A stretch of 64,000 bases of DNA. Source: Rhizobium brockwellii (GTDB lineage Bacteria > Pseudomonadota > Alphaproteobacteria > Rhizobiales > Rhizobiaceae). This document shows, piece by piece, positions 16,816 to 25,010 of this stretch. The DNA lies in contig NZ_CP053439.1 of NCBI RefSeq assembly GCF_000769405.2, positions 496,001-560,000 of the forward strand, in the 5' to 3' direction. A program made the translations under genes and the position numbers. A model generated the notes under the pieces. That model was given only the letters and a program-made list of their open reading frames with translations, had not been told where the DNA came from and made no database searches. Within the stretch, counting starts at the first letter, position 1. Each line of letters opens with the position of its first letter.

Positions 16816-17700
16816 TCACGCGATCGAGCGAAGCAAAGTCTCGCGGGCGGAAGTCAGATGCAACCGGCATGCGCGATCGATCAAGGCGATATTGCGGCTT
16901 TCGAGGGCTTCGATCAGGGCGAGATGTTCCTTGATGGCGACCTCATTCCGGGCGCGTTCATCACGCTTGTTCCACTGATAATGATAGTGGAAGACCATGG
17001 TTATAACGTCTTGGAAGCTTTCGATAAAGCGGTTCGGCGCGACTGCGGTAATTAGCCGGTGGAACCGGCTGTCCAGTTCCGAGAAATCCTGAAACCGAGC
17101 GTCGATATCAGCGAGCAGTTCCAGATGTGCCGCCCGCATAGATTGGATCTGTTTCCAGACCGGTGACCCGTCGGGCAGGGCAGAGAAAAGCCGTGCGGAG
17201 CGCATTTCGAACATCTCTCTGATCTCAAACAGTTCGAGTGCGAAACTGGCTGTGAACCCTTTAAAAACCCAGCCTGCATTCTGACGCTTCTCGATCAGCC
17301 CATATTTCTGAAATCGATTGAGAAACTCACGGACAATCGTTGTCGCGACGCCGAATTTCCGAGCTAGTTCCGCCTCGTTGATTTCTGTGCCCGGACAGGC
17401 ATCGCCGCGCAGCATCCATTCCATGAAGCTCGTCTCGACCTGTTCCGAAATTGCCAAGGTCTCTTTCTTCGGATAGCGCTCTTTCTGCCGTGGCTGCTCA
17501 CGTATGATCCGCCTGTGCGCTTCAGATATGATGATCCCACGTGCGGACATCCCCGCCAGCACCTTCCGCACCGTTGTTCTGCTCACGCCAAGCTGGGCGC
17601 GCAGTGCATTTTCGGACGGCAATTCCGCCCCAAGATCGAGCGTGCGAATGATATCGATCATATCATTGAATGCCCGCTTGAAAGTCGTATCCGTTCTCAT
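16816..17700 (-). CDS. GntR-family regulator with two winged-helix regions and FCD-type effector domain
   Basis: A 294-residue transcription factor. Residues about 10-75 look like one GntR winged helix (LPSENALRAQLGVSRTTVRKVLAGM). Residues about 85-145 resemble a second (INEAELARKFGVATTIVREFLNRF). The C-terminal half is alpha-helical with the FCD layout, including FSELDSRFHRLI and a terminal HLTSARETLL. Double winged helices are unusual, as standard FadR-type regulators have one. It is divergent from the ABC transporter genes with about 100 bases between, so it very probably controls them in response to the transported sugar or a derivative. Start ATG 17700. Confidence 0.85.
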   Translation of the reverse strand: MRTDTTFKRAFNDMIDIIRTLDLGAELPSENALRAQLGVSRTTVRKVLAGMSARGIIISEAHRRIIREQPRQKERYPKKETLAISEQVETSFMEWMLRGDACPGTEINEAELARKFGVATTIVREFLNRFQKYGLIEKRQNAGWVFKGFTASFALELFEIREMFEMRSARLFSALPDGSPVWKQIQSMRAAHLELLADIDARFQDFSELDSRFHRLITAVAPNRFIESFQDVITMVFHYHYQWNKRDERARNEVAIKEHLALIEALESRNIALIDRACRLHLTSARETLLRSIA

Positions 17701-17741
17701 GGTGCAACTCTCAGTATGATTAGATATCCATAAAAAACAAT

Positions 17742-17770
17742 TTGACGCACGTGTATCATATGTTTCTTAT
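17742..17770 (+). promoter_or_regulatory. Candidate sigma-70-type promoter for the ABC transporter operon
   Basis: TTGACG at 17742-17747, a 17-base spacer and TCTTAT at 17765-17770, in an AT-rich stretch between the divergent GntR and permease genes. The spacer contains CACGTG and overlapping ATAC/GTAT half-sites that could serve a GntR-type repressor. Support is by consensus only. Confidence 0.4.
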
Positions 17771-17799
17771 GTATAGAAAACGGGGGAGGCTAGGGGAAT

Positions 17800-18858
17800 T
17801 TGGAAGACTCCGGGATTCTGCCTCAGAATTCGTCCCGGCCTGGTGGTTCGCACGATGCAACCTTCCAGCCCAGACAATCTGGCATCACATTCGGACTGAA
17901 GCTATTGAGCCTTGGCCCTCTATTGATCCTGATTATGCTCATCGCCGTCGTCAGTTTGATCACGCCGGCTTTTCTAAAGCCGGTTAACCTGGGGAACATC
18001 CTGGCGCAGACTGCAGTGATTGCTGTTGTAGCAATGGGGCAGCAACTCGTTATCCTGACGCGCGGCATCGACCTGTCTGTCGGCTCGAATCTTGCGCTGG
18101 CAACAGTCATCGGCGGACTTGTCTATCAGCAGGTTGATTCTTCAGTCGTCGTCATTATGGCCATGCTGCTTGCCGGCGCTGCCATTGGTGCCGTCAACGG
18201 CCTGGTCTTTGTCTACGGTCGGCTGCCACACCCCTTTATCATTACACTTGCGACCTTGAGTATCTGCCGCGGTCTGGCACTTGCATTGGCGCCCGGCCAC
18301 ACCACCATGCGCGGGATGCCCGATGCAGTGACCGCGATCGGTGGTGGTACGACGCTTGGTGTGCCCAATTCCTTCTTTGCCGTTGCGATGTTCGCGCTTC
18401 TTTTTCTGATCCTGACGAAGTCGATGGTCTTTGGCCGTTGGATCTATGCGGTCGGCGGCGCGCCGAATGCCGCCAGAAGCATGGGTATCCCGGTAAAGGG
18501 CGTTCTGCTCGCAACCTACATTATTTGCGGCTTTTGTGCAGGTGTCGGCGCGGTGCTGCTCGCAGGACGGACCGCCGCCGCCTCGCCAATCTACGGCAAT
18601 CTTTTGGAACTCGACACGATTGCTGCGGTGATTATCGGCGGCGCCAGCTTCCTTGGCGGACGAGGCCATCTCGGCCACGCCCTGATCGGCGCCGTGCTGA
18701 TCGGCGTCATCCGCAACGCCCTTAACCTTCTGGGGGTCGACGTGTTCTTTCAAATGATCGCGATTGGGCTCGTCATCGTCATCGCCGTAGAGGCCGACGT
18801 GCTTCGTAACCATCTCGAGGCGCGCGCGCGTGTGCTTCAATCGGCGAGAGTGCAATGA
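17800..18858 (+). CDS. Sugar ABC transporter permease (RbsC/BPD_transp_2 family)
   Basis: Inner-membrane permease of a ribose/xylose/galactose-type importer, 352 residues with 8-10 hydrophobic segments. Family signatures include VAMGQQLVILTRGIDLSVGS, the central SICRGLALALAPG region and DTIAAVIIGGASFLGGRGH near the C-terminus, which is the permease loop that meets the ATPase. The first usable codon in frame is a TTG at 17800 behind GGGGGAGG; no ATG occurs before the first membrane segment. It overlaps the ATPase gene by four bases (ATGA). Substrate is not set by sequence. Confidence 0.9.
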   Translation: MEDSGILPQNSSRPGGSHDATFQPRQSGITFGLKLLSLGPLLILIMLIAVVSLITPAFLKPVNLGNILAQTAVIAVVAMGQQLVILTRGIDLSVGSNLALATVIGGLVYQQVDSSVVVIMAMLLAGAAIGAVNGLVFVYGRLPHPFIITLATLSICRGLALALAPGHTTMRGMPDAVTAIGGGTTLGVPNSFFAVAMFALLFLILTKSMVFGRWIYAVGGAPNAARSMGIPVKGVLLATYIICGFCAGVGAVLLAGRTAAASPIYGNLLELDTIAAVIIGGASFLGGRGHLGHALIGAVLIGVIRNALNLLGVDVFFQMIAIGLVIVIAVEADVLRNHLEARARVLQSARVQ

Positions 18859-19619
18859 ACACTGCATCCACCACACCGGCACTTTCGGTTCGAAACGCCC
18901 AGAAGCGCTTTGGCGCCATCCATGCCCTGAAAAATGTAAGCTTTGATGCCTATGCAGGTGAGGTAACCGCTCTCTTGGGTGACAACGGCGCCGGCAAGTC
19001 GACCCTCGTCAAATGCATCAGTGGGCTTCATAGTCTCGACGAAGGAGAGATCCTCGTGGATGGTGCGCCCGTATCGCTCCATTCAACGGCCGCCGCCCGC
19101 CGCGCCGGTATTGAAACCGTCTATCAGGATCTGGCGCTTTTCGACAACCTGACCCCGGTACAGAATTTCTATTGTGGACGAGAAATCTCTTTCCCCTCCT
19201 GGCTGCCGCGTCCGCTCCGCTTCCTCAACACGGGCCTGATGAAGCGGGAAGCGGCGAGTGTCATCGATCGCCTGAAGGTTAAGCTGCCGAGATTCGATGC
19301 GCCGGTCGCGCTGATGTCTGGGGGACAGCGACAGGCGATCGCGGTCGCGCGCGCCATTGTTTTTGCGCGCAAGCTGGTAATCCTTGACGAACCAACCGCC
19401 GCCCTCGGTCTTCGCGAGTCTCGCCAGGTTCTTGACCTTATCCATCAGCTCAAAGCCGACGGCAATGCCGTGATCATCATCACGCACAATATGGAGCATG
19501 TCGTCGAAATCGCCGATCGGGCGGTTGTGCTGCGGCAGGGTCGCAAGGTGGGTGAACTAAAGCCAACGCAAGCGAACAAGCAAGACCTTGTCGCGATGAT
19601 TGTCGGCGGCGAGGCTTAA
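18855..19619 (+). CDS. Sugar ABC transporter ATP-binding protein (single-domain, RbsA-like)
   Basis: A 254-residue ATPase that powers the permease encoded upstream. Walker A is GDNGAGKST, the signature is MSGGQRQAIAVARA, Walker B is LVILDEPTAALG, and the switch histidine lies in ITHNMEHV. Ribose-type systems usually use a fused two-cassette ATPase of ~500 residues; this one has a single cassette and must act as a homodimer, like the FrcA fructose ATPase of rhizobia. It starts within the permease stop (ATGA) and is followed 78 bases later by the binding protein. Confidence 0.93.
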   Translation: MNTASTTPALSVRNAQKRFGAIHALKNVSFDAYAGEVTALLGDNGAGKSTLVKCISGLHSLDEGEILVDGAPVSLHSTAAARRAGIETVYQDLALFDNLTPVQNFYCGREISFPSWLPRPLRFLNTGLMKREAASVIDRLKVKLPRFDAPVALMSGGQRQAIAVARAIVFARKLVILDEPTAALGLRESRQVLDLIHQLKADGNAVIIITHNMEHVVEIADRAVVLRQGRKVGELKPTQANKQDLVAMIVGGEA

Positions 19620-19697
19620 GGAAGATCGCTGCTTCTTTGGGGCAGCGGACAACGAGATCGCTCTAGAGGAGGGTGGTCGAAACATGGGAGGTCTATC

Positions 19698-20615
19698 ATG
19701 AAACAGCAATCCCTGCTGGGAGCTCTTGCGCTCCTGGCCGTCGCTGCAGTCCCGTCCTGGGCGCAGGAGCCGGTCAAGCTCGGCTTTATAACCAAATTCC
19801 CTGTACCGTTCTTCGCAACAATGGAGAACGCCGCCAAAGATTATGCAAAGAGAAATCCCGGCGTCGAGATCATCTACGGGCAAGGTACATCAGCAACCGA
19901 CATCGAGGGCCAGATTGCACAGATCGAGTCCATGGTGACACGAGGCGTGCAGGGCATTGCCCTCACGCCCGTCGATCCCACTGTGTCCACTGCCCTGGAC
20001 AAGGCGGTGGCGGCCGGTGTCAAGATCGTGCTGATGGATAACAACATTCCGGATTGGAAAGGCAGGACGGCGCTTGCCACGACCAATAATTTCGCTGCGG
20101 GCAAAATCGCTGGCGAATATCTCAAAACCGTTCTTAAAGCCGGCGACACGCTCGGGATTCTCGAGGGCGTGCCCGGGGTGCCGGCGCTTGATGACCGCGT
20201 GAACGGTATGCTTGAAGGGTTGAACGGCCTTGATGTCAAGATCGTCGGGAAAGGCGCAACAAACTGCACCGAGGAGCTCGGGATCAGTGTCGCCGAGGAT
20301 CTGCTCACGAAGAACCCGGATCTCAAGGCCATTTATGCCGCTTGCGGCCCGCCCGCTGCTGGCGCGGCGCGCGCAATCAAGAACGCCGGCACTGCCAATG
20401 ACAAGATTGTGCTGGTCGGTTTCGATTTCTGCTGCGGCGAAGAGGAAGCGCTGAAGAGTGGAGTCGAGGATGCGTCGGTTGCGCAGTTCCCCACCAAGAT
20501 GGCTGAACTCGGTGTGGATGCGTTGGTAAAATCGATTCGCGGAGAGAAGGTTGAGTCTTTGATCGATTCCGGCGCTGCGCTCGTGACGCCAGAGAATATG
20601 GCGAAATTCAAGTGA
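19698..20615 (+). CDS. Periplasmic sugar-binding protein of the ABC transporter
   Basis: A 305-residue protein with a Sec signal peptide (MKQQSLLGALALLAVAAVPSWAQ) and the Peripla_BP_4 (RbsB-like) fold, including the VKLGFITKFPVPFF, GIALTPVDPTVSTALDKAVAAGVKIVLMD and GILEGVPG blocks. It has several cysteines (TNCTEEL, AACGPPA, FDFCCGEEE), unusual for a ribose-type binding protein and perhaps giving periplasmic disulphides. ATG 19698 has GGGAGGTC upstream. It ends the operon, which lacks any catabolic enzyme, so the sugar cannot be assigned. Confidence 0.9.
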   Translation: MKQQSLLGALALLAVAAVPSWAQEPVKLGFITKFPVPFFATMENAAKDYAKRNPGVEIIYGQGTSATDIEGQIAQIESMVTRGVQGIALTPVDPTVSTALDKAVAAGVKIVLMDNNIPDWKGRTALATTNNFAAGKIAGEYLKTVLKAGDTLGILEGVPGVPALDDRVNGMLEGLNGLDVKIVGKGATNCTEELGISVAEDLLTKNPDLKAIYAACGPPAAGAARAIKNAGTANDKIVLVGFDFCCGEEEALKSGVEDASVAQFPTKMAELGVDALVKSIRGEKVESLIDSGAALVTPENMAKFK

Positions 20616-20717
20616 ACCGTTGCCCCTGTGGGGATCGGATCACGCAAACGGCCCGTCCTTCGTGGGGCGGGTCGGACGTGTGACCGCTCGTTGTGCCAAG
20701 ATTTCAATCTTCTATCA

Positions 20718-20752
20718 GGACAGCCGACCCGGCCTAAAATCATCCTGTTCTA
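20718..20752. repeat. Partial copy of the GGCCTAAAATC..ATCCTGTTCT repeat
   Basis: Carries CCCGGCCTAAAATCATCCTG, matching the right half of the inverted repeat at 55422-55473. It lies at the convergent junction of the binding-protein gene and the DUF2093 gene. Confidence 0.6.
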
Positions 20753-20980
20753 GCGCCGCTGGTTCGGCAGCACGCCGGCGCGTTTGTCGGCATCGATGGC
20801 CGAGATCACGTCGGCATAGGGTTCCTGCCGGGCGACGCTCCAGTAGCGCAGCTCGTCGAGCGGGATCTGTTTCCCCGTCATCGCGCAGATGACATAGGAG
20901 CCGGGCGAGAGAATCTGGAAATCGCCATCGAGATACCGGATCTTCGCCTCGCGGTTTCCGTGCCCTTCGAACAAATTCAT
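20750..20980 (-). CDS. DUF2093 small protein
   Basis: A 76-residue soluble protein that I recognise as DUF2093 from IRYLDGDFQILSPGSYVICA followed by MTGKQIPLDELRYWSV and the RQEPYADVISA block. From recall it is found beside lpxK and mutL in rhizobia; here the GntR-ABC cassette lies between it and lpxK. No function is known. Start ATG 20980. Confidence 0.85.
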   Translation of the reverse strand: MNLFEGHGNREAKIRYLDGDFQILSPGSYVICAMTGKQIPLDELRYWSVARQEPYADVISAIDADKRAGVLPNQRR

Positions 20981-21010
20981 GCGCTCCGTTCCCTGCCGTC
21001 TGTCATTAGA

Positions 21011-21112
21011 GCATGTCGCGCAAAAGTGTGCCGCGGTTTTGCGATCACGACATGCGGAACATCAAAGACCTAAAGCGTGGCAAGCGATCTGAAAGATCGC
21101 GACACGCTTTAG
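21011..21112. repeat. RIME-like composite repeat, modules A and B
   Basis: Module A at 21011-21055 (GCATGTCG to CGACATGC, core CAAAAGTGTGCCGCGGTTTT) is followed by module B at 21070-21112 (CTAAAGCGTG to CACGCTTTAG). Same order and spacing as at 11620-11722. It fills the DUF2093/mutL gap. Confidence 0.9.
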
Positions 21113-21150
21113 TTTGCCATACTCCCGCAACGGCCGCTTTTCCAGCTTTT

Positions 21151-22953
21151 TTAGCTTCTGCCGAAAAGCCGCTCGATATCGCTGAGCTTCAATTCGATAT
21201 AGGTCGGCCGGCCGTGATTGCACTGGCCGGAGCCGGGCGTTACTTCCATCTCCCGGAGCAGCGCGTTCATTTCCTCCGGCCGCAGCCGCCGTCCGGAGCG
21301 CACCGATCCGTGGCAGGCCATGGTCGCCGCCACATATTCGAGCTTGGCCGATAGGCCCGACGCCGTGTCCCATTCGGCGATCTCGTCGGCAAGCTGGCGG
21401 ATCAGCCCATGCGCATCGACCTCGCCGAGCATCGCCGGCGTCTCGCGCACGGCGATCGCGCCAGGGCCGAAACGCTCGATCGCAAGGCCGAGTTCGGAAA
21501 GCTCGGCCGCATGCTGCATCAGCCGGTCGCAATCCTCTTCCGGAATATCGACGATCTCGGGGATGAGCAGCACCTGCGAGGCCAACCGCTTAGAATGCAG
21601 CGCCTTGCGCATCGCCTCGAAGACCAGCCGCTCGTGTGCTGCATGCTGGTCGACGATGACGAGCCCGTCCTCGGTCTGGGCAACGATGTAGTTTGCGTGG
21701 ATCTGCGCCCGCGCCGCGCCGAGCGGATAGCGCGCGGTCGATTCAGGGGCTGTCGGCTGCGGCGAAAACTGCGGCTCGGCCCGCGCCGTCGGCATCGAAA
21801 GTCCGTCGAAGGACGCCTGTGGCCGCTCGCCGAAACCCGATGTCGGCTGATAGGGCCGCGAGGGCGACGTTTCGGCCGACCATTCCGTCTGCGGCCGCTG
21901 GCTATTCGGCTGGAAACCGGGGCGGAAAGAGCGCAGCATATCGCTCGCCCCGGTCGTTGCCGCCCGGCTGCCGTCGCGCGTCAAGGCCTCGCGGATGGCG
22001 CCGACGATCAGGCCGCGCACCAGGCCAGGATCGCGGAACCGCACGTCGGATTTTGCCGGATGCACGTTGACGTCGACGAGAGCGGGATCGAGCGTGATCG
22101 ACAGCACCGCCACCGGATAGCGTCCGGATGGGATCGTCTCGGCATAGGCGCCGCGGATCGCCGAGAGGATCAGCTTGTCCTGCACCGGCCGGCCGTTGAC
22201 GAAAGCGTATTGGTGGGCGGAGTTGCCGCGATTGAAGGTCGGCACGCCGGCAAAGCCGGTAAGCGAGATCTCCTCGCGCTCGGCGTCGAGCGCAATGGCG
22301 TTGTCGCGGAATTCCTTGCCGAGCACCTGCGCCATGCGCGCCAGATGGTCGTCGCCGGTCGCCGGAAATTCCAGTGTCGTGCGGTCCGAACCCGACAGCA
22401 CGAAGCGTACCGCCGGAAAGGCGATTGCCATGCGCTTGACGATCTCGGTAATGGCGCCGGCCTCGGCTTTCTCCGTCTTCAGGAATTTGAGCCGGGCGGG
22501 TGTCGCGAAGAACAGGTCGCGCACTTCGACGATCGTCCCGGGATTGGCGGCAGCCGGGCGCATATGCGCGATCTTGCCGCCGGCAACGGCAATCTCGTGG
22601 CCGCCTGTGCTGTCGCGCCTGCGGCTTGCAATACTGAGCCTTGCGACCGAGCCGATCGAGGGCAGCGCCTCGCCGCGGAAGCCGAGCGTGCGGATATCCT
22701 CGAGCGTCTCCGATATCTTCGAGGTGCAGTGGCGCCTGACCGCCAGTTCCAGATCGGTCGCGTCCATGCCCGAGCCGTTGTCGCTGACGCGCAGCAACGC
22801 CTTGCCGCCGCCAGCCGTGGCGATTTCGATGCGCGTCGCGCCCGCGTCGAGCGCGTTTTCGATCAGTTCCTTGGCAGCGCTCGCCGGCCGTTCGATGACT
22901 TCGCCGGCGGCGATCTGGTTGATGAGCGTTTCGGAAAGCTGTCTGATGGCCAT
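21151..22953 (-). CDS. mutL: DNA mismatch repair protein MutL
   Basis: Couples MutS mismatch recognition to strand removal. The 600-residue protein has an N-terminal GHKL ATPase with [14 protein letters not shown] (catalytic Glu and metal-binding Asn), VSDNGSGMD and [13 protein letters not shown] Pro/Ser-rich linker lies at about residues 340-420 and a C-terminal dimerisation domain follows. That domain carries [13 protein letters not shown], matching the DQHA(x)2E(x)4E endonuclease motif of MutL proteins from bacteria without MutH, so intrinsic nicking activity is predicted. Also present is [11 protein letters not shown] near the end. ATG 22953. It lies back to back with the receiver protein gene. 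Confidence 0.97.
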   Translation of the reverse strand: MAIRQLSETLINQIAAGEVIERPASAAKELIENALDAGATRIEIATAGGGKALLRVSDNGSGMDATDLELAVRRHCTSKISETLEDIRTLGFRGEALPSIGSVARLSIASRRRDSTGGHEIAVAGGKIAHMRPAAANPGTIVEVRDLFFATPARLKFLKTEKAEAGAITEIVKRMAIAFPAVRFVLSGSDRTTLEFPATGDDHLARMAQVLGKEFRDNAIALDAEREEISLTGFAGVPTFNRGNSAHQYAFVNGRPVQDKLILSAIRGAYAETIPSGRYPVAVLSITLDPALVDVNVHPAKSDVRFRDPGLVRGLIVGAIREALTRDGSRAATTGASDMLRSFRPGFQPNSQRPQTEWSAETSPSRPYQPTSGFGERPQASFDGLSMPTARAEPQFSPQPTAPESTARYPLGAARAQIHANYIVAQTEDGLVIVDQHAAHERLVFEAMRKALHSKRLASQVLLIPEIVDIPEEDCDRLMQHAAELSELGLAIERFGPGAIAVRETPAMLGEVDAHGLIRQLADEIAEWDTASGLSAKLEYVAATMACHGSVRSGRRLRPEEMNALLREMEVTPGSGQCNHGRPTYIELKLSDIERLFGRS

Positions 22954-23050
22954 GGGCTATTTTCGGGGATTCGCAGGCCGGAGGGAAGGGGTTTCGATGC
23001 GCTTTCCCAAAGCGTGATCGGGGCGCCCCCGAATTCGGGGGTGGGTAATG

Positions 23051-23065
23051 TTAAGCCGGTTTTAA
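23051..23065 (+). promoter_or_regulatory. Consensus CtrA binding site (TTAA-N7-TTAA)
   Basis: TTAA at 23051-23054, seven bases, TTAA at 23062-23065, giving the exact full CtrA box, in an AT-rich patch 71 bases before the ATG of the PAS/receiver gene. A separate perfect 16-bp palindrome, CCCCCGAATTCGGGGG, lies just upstream at 23026-23041. CtrA is the alphaproteobacterial cell-cycle regulator; occupancy is inferred from the motif only. Confidence 0.6.
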
Positions 23066-23135
23066 CATAAAAATGGCATTTCTAATCACATACTTCCGGA
23101 AGCTGTGAAATCGAACAGATGTGGGACGCAATAGC

Positions 23136-24857
23136 ATGAGTGCCGGCTTCGAAAAGGCGGACACATCATCAGAAATCGATGGGGCTCCCGCCGAGGCCGA
23201 TCTGCAGACGGCGCTTTTCGATGTGGTGTGCGACAGCCTTTCCGCAGCTTTCATCATCTACGACAAGAATGATCATCTGGTCTTCGCGAGCCGCCAGATA
23301 CTCGAATTCTTTCCGCTGCCGTCCGAAATGCTGAAACCGGGCACGCGGCTTCGGGATTTCCTCGGCGCGATGTACGACACCGGCATTCGCCAGCAGTATG
23401 ATGTCAGGCAGGGCGGCTCGCTGAGCCGCGAGGACTGGCTGTCGCAGAAAATCGCCTCGCATTGGCGCGAGCGCTTCGATGCCGTCGAGCGCCACGGCGC
23501 CGACCGCTGGGTCCGCTTCGTCAAGCGCAGGCTGCCGGGCGGTTACGGCGTCAGCATCATCTCCGACATTTCCGAGAACAAGAAGCGCGAAGAGCAATGG
23601 CGCTCCGATCTGGAGCGGGTACAGCTCACCGAGGACATTCTCGACAATCTGCCGTTTCCGCTGTTCGTCAAGGATCGCAACCTCACCTATGTCGCGGTCA
23701 ATCTCGCTTTCTGCGAGAAATATCAGACGAGCGCCGACGAGGTGCTTGGGCGCAAGAGCGGCGATCTTTTTTCAGAGGAGATCGCCAAGCGCTTCGAGGA
23801 AAGCGACCGCCATGTGCTGGAGACCGGCGAGATGTCCGTCTCCCGCCAGCGGCAGATCTCCCGCGACGGCATCGAGCGCGATATCGTCAGCCGCAAGCAC
23901 CGCATCGGCAAGCCCGGCCGCTATTTCCTGGTGTCGACCATGCAGGACCTGCCGCGCGACGGCGCCGATCTCGACGAGTTCGGCCAAGCATCCGCGATCA
24001 CCGCCTCCAGCAATCAAAGCTATCGCCGGGCCTATGTGCCGGTGCCAAGCGGCATCGAACGGCGCGAACCGGCGGCGATGGAAGCGATCGTTCCGGAGAA
24101 TTTCTCCGGCCGCAAGGTCCTCGTCGTTACTGCCGACCTCGCCGCCGAGACCGCCGCGCTGCGGACGCTGACGAAATACGGCTTCGAATCCTGCTCTGTC
24201 CGCGGTGAAGACGAAGAGGAGCGGTTCCTGGAAATCGCCACCTCCTCCGGCATCTCGCTCGATCTGCTGATCATCGACAACCAGATGGGCATGCGCTGCC
24301 TCGAGCTTGCCGAGCAATACGGCATCCCGGCGCTCGTCATGGACGGGTTCCAGATCGCCAACGAGCTCACCTTCCAGATCGCCCGCCATTTCAATCGCAG
24401 CAGCCGCAGCGCCGCCGGTTCGGATGCGGATTGGGAAATCAGCATTTCCGACGATACGGTCGGCCTGCAGGTTCTCGTTGCCGAAGACAATGATATCAAC
24501 CAGATCGTCTTTTCGCAGATCCTCGAAGGCCTCGGCTACCGCCATATGTTGGCGGCGACCGGCGACGAGGCCGTGCGCCTCTGGGCCGAGCACCGACCGC
24601 AGATCGTGCTGATGGATATTTCCCTGCCGGGCTTCAACGGCTTCGAGGCCGCGCGCCTCATCCGGCAGATGGAGGAAACCGGCGGCGGCATTCGCACCCC
24701 GATCATCGGCGTGCTCACCCAGGCCTTCGAGCGTGACCGCGCCGAATGCGTCAAATCAGGCATGGACGACGTCATCATGAAACCCGTCAGCCCCGACATG
24801 CTGGAGACGGTATTTCAGAAATATCTAATGAATGAGGCCATACGAGCACGAAACTGA
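23136..24857 (+). CDS. PAS-PAS-(degenerate REC)-REC signalling protein without kinase core
   Basis: A 573-residue cytoplasmic protein. Residues about 30-145 and 165-275 are PAS-type sensor domains (AAFIIYDKNDHLVFASRQIL; LPFPLFVKDRNLTYVAVNLA). Residues about 325-425 look like a receiver fold that has lost the acidic pocket (GRKVLVVTADLAAETAAL, LDLLIIDNQMG). Residues about 445-570 are an intact receiver domain: VLVAEDNDINQ, phosphoacceptor Asp in LMDISLPGFNG, and conserved Lys in IMKPVSP. No HisKA or HATPase motifs (H, N, G boxes) are present, so it must be phosphorylated by another kinase or act as a scaffold. ATG 23136 is chosen over GTG 23121. It has a CtrA box upstream and a c-di-GMP enzyme gene downstream. 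Confidence 0.85.
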   Translation: MSAGFEKADTSSEIDGAPAEADLQTALFDVVCDSLSAAFIIYDKNDHLVFASRQILEFFPLPSEMLKPGTRLRDFLGAMYDTGIRQQYDVRQGGSLSREDWLSQKIASHWRERFDAVERHGADRWVRFVKRRLPGGYGVSIISDISENKKREEQWRSDLERVQLTEDILDNLPFPLFVKDRNLTYVAVNLAFCEKYQTSADEVLGRKSGDLFSEEIAKRFEESDRHVLETGEMSVSRQRQISRDGIERDIVSRKHRIGKPGRYFLVSTMQDLPRDGADLDEFGQASAITASSNQSYRRAYVPVPSGIERREPAAMEAIVPENFSGRKVLVVTADLAAETAALRTLTKYGFESCSVRGEDEEERFLEIATSSGISLDLLIIDNQMGMRCLELAEQYGIPALVMDGFQIANELTFQIARHFNRSSRSAAGSDADWEISISDDTVGLQVLVAEDNDINQIVFSQILEGLGYRHMLAATGDEAVRLWAEHRPQIVLMDISLPGFNGFEAARLIRQMEETGGGIRTPIIGVLTQAFERDRAECVKSGMDDVIMKPVSPDMLETVFQKYLMNEAIRARN

Positions 24858-24859
24858 AG

Positions 24860-24940
24860 CATGTCGCGAAAAAGTGTGCAGGCGCCAAAATACCCGTCAA
24901 CTCCCTAGATTTTGGGGAGGTTCAAGCGGTTATGCCGCTG
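24860..24940. repeat. Partial RIME-like module A
   Basis: GCATGTCGCGAAAAAGTGTG begins like module A but its right arm is replaced by unrelated sequence, apart from a trailing CAAGCGG. It lies directly after the receiver-protein stop. Right boundary is uncertain. Confidence 0.5.
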
Positions 24941-25010
24941 ATTTACTATCGAATTGTTAAGACCTGCCGGTCATTCTTCTGCATGGCTCCGGAGGAAAGC
25001 TCGGGTTTGG

